This document shows, in pieces, positions 63,130-64,000 of a DNA stretch of 64,000 bases. The translations under genes were made by a program, and so were the position numbers. The DNA comes from an uncultured Bacteroidales bacterium (GTDB lineage Bacteria; Bacteroidota; Bacteroidia; Bacteroidales; UBA932). Where the stretch lies: the NCBI GenBank assembly GCA_944322715.1, contig CALUPT010000008.1, positions 62,001 through 126,000 of the forward strand. Reading direction: 5' to 3'. How positions within the stretch are numbered: the stretch's first letter is position 1; each line of letters starts with the position of its first letter. The notes under the pieces were generated by a model that saw nothing but the letters and a program-made list of their open reading frames with translations, was not told the origin of the DNA and did not search any database.

Positions 63130-64000
63130 ATGACAAGACCAGGAATCATTCTATTGTTGTTCAGCTTGTTATGTTTCAACGCCCTTGGTCAGGAAAGCAA
63201 AGTACCCCCCCTGGAAAGGACGCTTATCGGCGTTGTCAAGGATGAGGCAGGAAAAGGACTTCCGGGAGCGGTAGTGTATGTCGAGGGACACGAGACCATA
63301 GGCACAGAGACCGACAAGTACGGAAATTTCACCCTGCAGAACATACCCGAAGGTACCCAGACAATCATCTTCTCCATGCTCGGCATGGAGGAAGTCCGGA
63401 TTGCATATACGGGACAGGAAAGCACCGTCGTCACCCTGAAGGAAGAGGCGGCAAGTCTCGATGATGTGGTTGTCACCGGTATCATCACCAGACACAGGAA
63501 CAGTTTCACCGGCTCCGCATCCACCTTTTCCGGACAGGAGCTCAAGATAATCGGCAACTCGAACATTCTCCAGAGCCTCAAGACCCTGGAGCCATCCATG
63601 AACATCGTGGAGAACAATCTGAGGGGAGCCGACCCGAACACCATGCCCGACCTGGAGATAAGGGGGAAGACGAGTATCGTAGGAGAGATATCATCCGACT
63701 ACGAGAACGTGCCCAACCAGCCTCTGTTCATACTGGACGGGATGGAAGTGACCATCGAGACCATCATGAACCTCAACATCGACAGGGTGAAGAGCGTGAC
63801 GGTACTCAAGGACGCCGCATCCACGGCGATATACGGTTCGAAGGCGGCCAACGGAGTCATAGTGGTCGAGACCATACCTCCGGAGCCGGGACAGCTCAGG
63901 GTCAGCTACAGCGGCAATTTCGGGGTACAGTTCCCGGACCTGAGCGACTACAACCTGATGAACGCCGAGGAGAAACTGACTTTCGAGAGGCTGGCGGGGC
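63130..64000 (+). CDS. SusC/RagA-family outer-membrane transporter, 5' part
   Basis: 290 codons, running off the right edge. Signal peptide MTRPGIILLLFSLLCFNALG, carboxypeptidase-regulatory-like domain (LIGVVKDEAGKGLPGAVVYV, TETDKYGNFTLQNIPEGTQT), plug with LDDVVVTGIITRHRNSFTGS and the SusC motif LKDAASTAIYGSKAANGVIV. A C7 tract (63205-63211) lies directly after the signal peptide. The gene is in frame as given. Confidence 0.9.
   Translation, partial: MTRPGIILLLFSLLCFNALGQESKVPPLERTLIGVVKDEAGKGLPGAVVYVEGHETIGTETDKYGNFTLQNIPEGTQTIIFSMLGMEEVRIAYTGQESTVVTLKEEAASLDDVVVTGIITRHRNSFTGSASTFSGQELKIIGNSNILQSLKTLEPSMNIVENNLRGADPNTMPDLEIRGKTSIVGEISSDYENVPNQPLFILDGMEVTIETIMNLNIDRVKSVTVLKDAASTAIYGSKAANGVIVVETIPPEPGQLRVSYSGNFGVQFPDLSDYNLMNAEEKLTFERLAG
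63205..63211 (+). repeat. C7 homopolymer after the signal peptide of the second susC
   Basis: Seven C encode VPPL about 26 codons after the start. A length change would end translation early. Confidence 0.9.

Overview
The window looks like a chromosome segment of a strictly anaerobic, fermentative member of the Bacteroidales (Bacteroidota). Grounds: Bacteroidota-type promoters (TTTG, about 19 bp, TAnnTTTG) before many genes; SusC/SusD outer-membrane uptake genes; DUF5606, DUF3276, YbbR and long NusB genes in a typical Bacteroidales order; a V-type ATPase of the E-DUF2764-A-B-D-I-K layout; a trimeric [FeFe] hydrogenase. Species cannot be read from the sequence alone.

Layout. 1-6.0 kb: hydrogenase block, with the end of hydG and hydF on + converging on hydB-hydA-hydC on -. 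6.0-10.6 kb: an AT-richer accessory patch holding an antitoxin/PIN pair, an internally deleted fic gene, a frameshifted serine invertase, two oppositely oriented pieces of a type IIG restriction-modification gene, a YhcG-type nuclease, and short exact repeats that tie this patch to hydB and its promoter. 10.8-18.0 kb: methylmalonyl-CoA decarboxylase subunits followed by metH and metF. 18.1-25.5 kb: the V-ATPase operon, then L31 on -. 26-37.2 kb: two zinc-metalloprotease paralogues (one with a destroyed active site) divergent from a susC-susD-lipoprotein operon. 37.4-41 kb: a NamZ-like protein, glmM, a DUF486 membrane protein, tRNA-Glu and RNase P RNA. 41-46.7 kb: a housekeeping operon on - (nusB, yajC, ybbR, coaE, DUF5606, rimO) plus a lipoprotein. 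46.8-52.2 kb: DUF3276, nadE, a TerB-DnaJ protein, pnp and an SAH/MTA deaminase. 52.2-59.4 kb: a 2-oxoacid:ferredoxin oxidoreductase (vorD-B-A-C), zapB-like/zapA, a probable 6S-type RNA, rny and dsbD. 59.5-64 kb: a phase-off outer-membrane barrel gene, a dehydrogenase-like gene, PepSY and lipoprotein genes, and a second susC running off the end.

How it fits together: the Vor complex makes reduced ferredoxin; HydABC can combine ferredoxin and NADH oxidation to release H2; the Mmd decarboxylase and the V-ATPase, whose proteolipid carries the residues of a Na+ site, suggest sodium-based energetics; metH/metF and the SAH/MTA deaminase plus PNP serve the methyl cycle and purine salvage.

Most striking signals: (1) a G8 tract that puts a signal peptide and an outer-membrane barrel out of frame by one base, so loss of one G restores a 439-residue protein, with further G8 and C7 tracts near the 5' ends of two susC genes; (2) the scrambled invertase/type IIG/fic patch and its duplicated promoter shared with hydB; (3) a metalloprotease paralogue with HExxH changed to RSxxH; (4) a dispersed family of GTCATTCTGAGCGAAG intergenic repeats, including copies inside the V-ATPase and Vor operons.
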